Below, one piece after another: positions 4,940-7,074 of a DNA stretch of 7,074 nucleotides (the stretch's first letter is position 1; every line of letters begins with the position of its first letter). The stretch comes from an uncultured Mollicutes bacterium. GTDB taxonomy: Bacteria > Bacillota_I > Bacilli_A > ML615J-28 > CAG-313. The translations under genes and the position numbers were made by a program. The stretch is from assembly GCA_900538885.1 (NCBI GenBank), contig UQAI01000068.1:1-7074 (forward strand), given 5' to 3'. Below the pieces are notes generated by a model. The model had not been told where the DNA came from, did not search any database, and was given only the letters and a program-made list of their open reading frames with translations.

Positions 4940-7074
4940 GATGAAGAAGTAAATCAACCTACCGTCTATGCGAATGATACTTCCGTTACACAAGGTGGTG
5001 GGACCTACATTTATATTTACGCAAAGGATTTTGTAAATATTTCTAGTCTAGATTTATTTGTTTACTATGATTCTTCTGTGTTCAACCTAGGAAGTGTGTC
5101 TAAAGGTGAATTTATATCAAGTGCACTAGGCGATGTAAATGCTGAAACCGCTGGTGAGATTAAACTTAGTTTTATCTCATCAGATGGTATTAGTGGAAAT
5201 GGTGTACTACTAACAATATTTTTATATGCCAAAAATGAAGCAGAAATTAAAGAATATCCATTACAAGTTATAGTTGGCGATTGTTATGATGATACCTTAA
5301 ACTTAGTAAGTGTTACTACATCTAGTTGTAAAATTAAGGTAAATTCAGCACCCATAATAACTGAGACTGTTAATTTTCATCCTAATAATGTTTATTATGA
5401 ATATCAAGATGGCGTAGAAACAGGATATTATAATGAAGTAAAAAGACAAAATGACGAAATAACTATAAGTTTTTATACTTATGAATCACATAATTTTGCG
5501 TCCGCAGATTTTGAAATTAATTATGATGATGAGATGCTTGCCTTAAAATCAATTAGTTTAGATGAATCACTCAAAAATACGGAATCTGCTATATTTTCAA
5601 TTAATGATAAAACAGCAGGTTACATCAAAATATCTTATGCAGCACTATCTGGGGTACCATCTTATGTTACTGCTCTTGAAGTTACATTTGTAGTTATAAA
5701 AGACAAAACTACTAGAACTCAAATTGAATTTACCTCATCTGCTATATATGATTCTGATTTAAACGCATATAATGGTTCAAAAGTATTTGTTAATGTAGAT
5801 ACTGAAGAAATCCCTAAAGTAATTACTTATCCCAAAGTTTTCTTAAATGTAAAAAGTGTTAATGCATCTGAGGTTGAATTAGAAGTGATTGCAGAAAAAG
5901 ATACATTACTTGCAGCGGGAGACTTCTTCATTGAATTTAATTCAAATGAGTATGAATGTACAGAAATTATAAAAACATTAAATGATTCAATGGTTGTTGG
6001 AAACATTGCATTTAAAACCAATAAGGTAAGATTTTCATTCATTTATGAAAATGGAATTAGTGAAGATTCTGTAATTGCTCGACTAAAGTTTAAAGTAATT
6101 GCACCATGTGAAACAGTTAGCGAATTTATATTAGATGGAAGTAAATTAACAGATAAGGATTTTAATGAACAAACAGTTGAATACGTTAATACAACAGTTG
6201 AAATTCCACATAATTATTCAAATGAGTTTACAGTTGATAAAGTATCAACTTGTACAGAAAATGGCATTAAATCACGTCATTGTACGCGATGCAATAAAAC
6301 AACAGATGTTACTTTAATGCCTATGCTAGGTCATGATTTAATTCATCACGATAAGTTAGATCCAACATGTACTGCGTCTGGTCATACCGAATATGATACA
6401 TGTAGTAGATGTGATTACACAACCTTTAAAGAGTTACCAGCTACAGGTCATAAATCAAGTGATTGGATAATAGATAAAGATTCAACATGTATACTTGATG
6501 GTTCAAAACATAAAGAATGTACAGTTTGTCATGAGACATTAATTACAGAAGTAATTAATAAACTAGGTCATGATTTAATTCATCATGAAAAATTAGATCC
6601 AACATGTACTGCGTCTGGTCATACAGAATATGATACATGTAATAGATGTGATTATACAACCTTTAAAGAGTTACCAGCTACAGGTCATAAATCAAGTGAT
6701 TGGATAATAGATAAAGATTCAACATGTATAATTGATGGTTCAAAACATAAAGAATGTACAGTTTGTCACGAAGTGTTAGTTACAGAAGTAATTAATAAAT
6801 TAGGTCATGATTTAATTCATCATGATAAGTTAGATCCAACATGTACTGAGTCAGGTCATACAGAATATGATACATGTAATAGATGTGATTATACAACCTT
6901 TAAAGAATTACCAACACTTGGACATAAAGAAAGTGATTGGATAATAGATAAAGATTCAACATGTATAATTGATGGTTCAAAACATAAAGAATGTACAGTT
7001 TGTCACGAAGTGATAGTTACAGAAGTAATTAATAAATTAGGTCATGATTTAGAACATCACGATAAGTTAGATCC
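4829..7074 (+). CDS. Secreted tri-cohesin protein with Cys-rich repeats (3' end missing)
   Basis: The frame is open from ATG 4829 to the right edge (748 full codons, no stop), so the gene is truncated by the window. The N-terminus has basic residues, a hydrophobic stretch (about 17-31) and a probable cleavage after Ala37 (TKA before DEE). There is no lipobox. Three cohesin-like beta-sandwich modules follow at about 44-171, 174-323 and 335-459. From residue 461 the protein is an array of Cys-rich repeats, each half with one Cys, a Cys-x2-Cys pair and Gly-His borders. No carbohydrate-binding module or enzyme domain is seen in the visible part, so the protein resembles a scaffoldin with sockets but no visible cargo-targeting module. 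The missing C-terminus could hold a sortase signal, a dockerin or another anchor. The upstream gene overlaps by four bases and encodes a dockerin protein, its most obvious partner. The cohesin call is firm for module 1 and moderate for modules 2 and 3. Confidence 0.93.
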   Translation, partial: MIKKINKKDFNKALARITTIFILLICFLSLFKINTKADEEVNQPTVYANDTSVTQGGGTYIYIYAKDFVNISSLDLFVYYDSSVFNLGSVSKGEFISSALGDVNAETAGEIKLSFISSDGISGNGVLLTIFLYAKNEAEIKEYPLQVIVGDCYDDTLNLVSVTTSSCKIKVNSAPIITETVNFHPNNVYYEYQDGVETGYYNEVKRQNDEITISFYTYESHNFASADFEINYDDEMLALKSISLDESLKNTESAIFSINDKTAGYIKISYAALSGVPSYVTALEVTFVVIKDKTTRTQIEFTSSAIYDSDLNAYNGSKVFVNVDTEEIPKVITYPKVFLNVKSVNASEVELEVIAEKDTLLAAGDFFIEFNSNEYECTEIIKTLNDSMVVGNIAFKTNKVRFSFIYENGISEDSVIARLKFKVIAPCETVSEFILDGSKLTDKDFNEQTVEYVNTTVEIPHNYSNEFTVDKVSTCTENGIKSRHCTRCNKTTDVTLMPMLGHDLIHHDKLDPTCTASGHTEYDTCSRCDYTTFKELPATGHKSSDWIIDKDSTCILDGSKHKECTVCHETLITEVINKLGHDLIHHEKLDPTCTASGHTEYDTCNRCDYTTFKELPATGHKSSDWIIDKDSTCIIDGSKHKECTVCHEVLVTEVINKLGHDLIHHDKLDPTCTESGHTEYDTCNRCDYTTFKELPTLGHKESDWIIDKDSTCIIDGSKHKECTVCHEVIVTEVINKLGHDLEHHDKLD
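4958..5341 (+). other. Cohesin module 1
   Basis: Residues about 44-171 fit the cohesin pattern well. There is an opening strand with a QGG turn, SLDLFVYYDSSVFNL in the place of the cohesin F-x-Y-x-Y-D-x-x-V-L strand, V-x-K-G-x-F, then GEIKLSFISSDGISGNGVLL as in the cohesin core strand and loop, and a closing V-K-I-type strand. This is the most typical of the three. Confidence 0.82.
5348..5797 (+). other. Cohesin-like module 2
   Basis: Residues about 174-323 keep the fold pattern: ITISFYTYE, ASADFEINYDDEMLALKSI (the strand with the YD-x-x-x-L step), GYIKISYAALSG and ALEVTFVV, closing with SKVFVNV. An extra aromatic-rich stretch (NVYYEYQDGVETGYYNE) precedes the core, making it longer than module 1. 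It is clearly divergent from module 1 and may recognise a different dockerin or none. Confidence 0.66.
5831..6205 (+). other. Cohesin-like module 3
   Basis: Residues about 335-459 show the same order of strands: VELEVIAEKD, GDFFIEFNSNEYECTEI, KVRFSFIYENGISEDSVIA and LKFKVIAP, closing with NTTVEI. The GIS motif after the core strand resembles module 1. The module is the most degenerate of the three at the dockerin-facing strands, so binding ability is uncertain. Confidence 0.62.
6209..7074 (+). repeat. Array of 79-residue Cys-rich coding repeats
   Basis: Copies of a 237-base (79-codon) unit start at 6329, 6566, 6803 and 7040 (the last cut by the window edge), with exactly equal spacing. A diverged 40-residue half unit (6209-6328) precedes them. 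Each unit is two related halves. The 39-residue half has HDLIHH, TCT, CSRC or CNRC and FKELP. The 40-residue half has SDWIIDKDSTC, ECTVCHE and EVINKL. Both begin with Gly-His. Units 1-3 differ at only a few codons; units 2 and 3 share an unbroken 82-base identical block in their second halves. Similar C/CxxC/GH repeats are widespread in surface proteins of gut Bacillota. The Cys and His pattern would suit a small zinc-binding or cross-linked stalk, but I know of no proven function. Confidence 0.93.

Noticed and set aside
5827..6042. 71-codon open frame on the - strand
   Set aside because: It lies opposite cohesin-like module 3, which is part of a continuous + strand frame of 748 codons.
6209..7074. 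Evenly spaced repeats considered as a CRISPR array
   Set aside because: The period is 237 bases, the whole unit is conserved rather than having variable spacers, and it is in frame in a coding sequence.

Overview
This AT-rich, intergenic-poor window carries two tandem + strand genes for large exported proteins. TGG encodes Trp and TGA is used as a stop, so the code is standard. A strong GGAGG ribosome site, a lipoprotein signal, AT-ending codons and Cys-x2-Cys/GlyHis surface repeats point to a low-GC Gram-positive (Bacillota-type) anaerobe, probably a gut or rumen commensal. The genus cannot be named from this sequence.

Layout. Positions 1-293 are upstream DNA. They hold a 22-base direct repeat at the very left edge, a candidate sigma-A-type promoter whose -10 element lies inside a perfect 9-3-9 inverted repeat, and a clear Shine-Dalgarno site. 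Positions 294-4832 encode a 1512-residue lipoprotein. In order it has a lipobox signal, a propeptide, an S8 subtilisin-like protease domain with an intact Asp/His/Ser triad, an Asp/Asn-rich linker, a right-handed beta-helix interrupted by what looks like a C-type-lectin-like domain, an Ig-like segment, a fibronectin type III domain, a second Ig-like domain, and a C-terminal type I dockerin. Positions 4829 to the right edge (7074, gene incomplete) encode a secreted protein. It has an N-terminal signal, three divergent cohesin-like modules and then a long array of near-identical 79-residue Cys-rich repeats that runs off the window.

How they may work together. The two genes overlap by four bases (ATGA), so they are almost certainly one transcriptional and translational unit. 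One product ends in a dockerin and the other begins with three cohesin-like modules, which are the two halves of the cellulosome plug-and-socket. The simplest reading is a cell-surface protease assembly rather than a cellulose-degrading one: the dockerin is on a lipid-anchored protease and the cohesins are on a secreted scaffold-like partner with a Cys-rich stalk. The domain calls come from reading the sequence; the interaction, substrate and role are inference. No RNA gene, transposase, CRISPR array or convincing terminator was seen.
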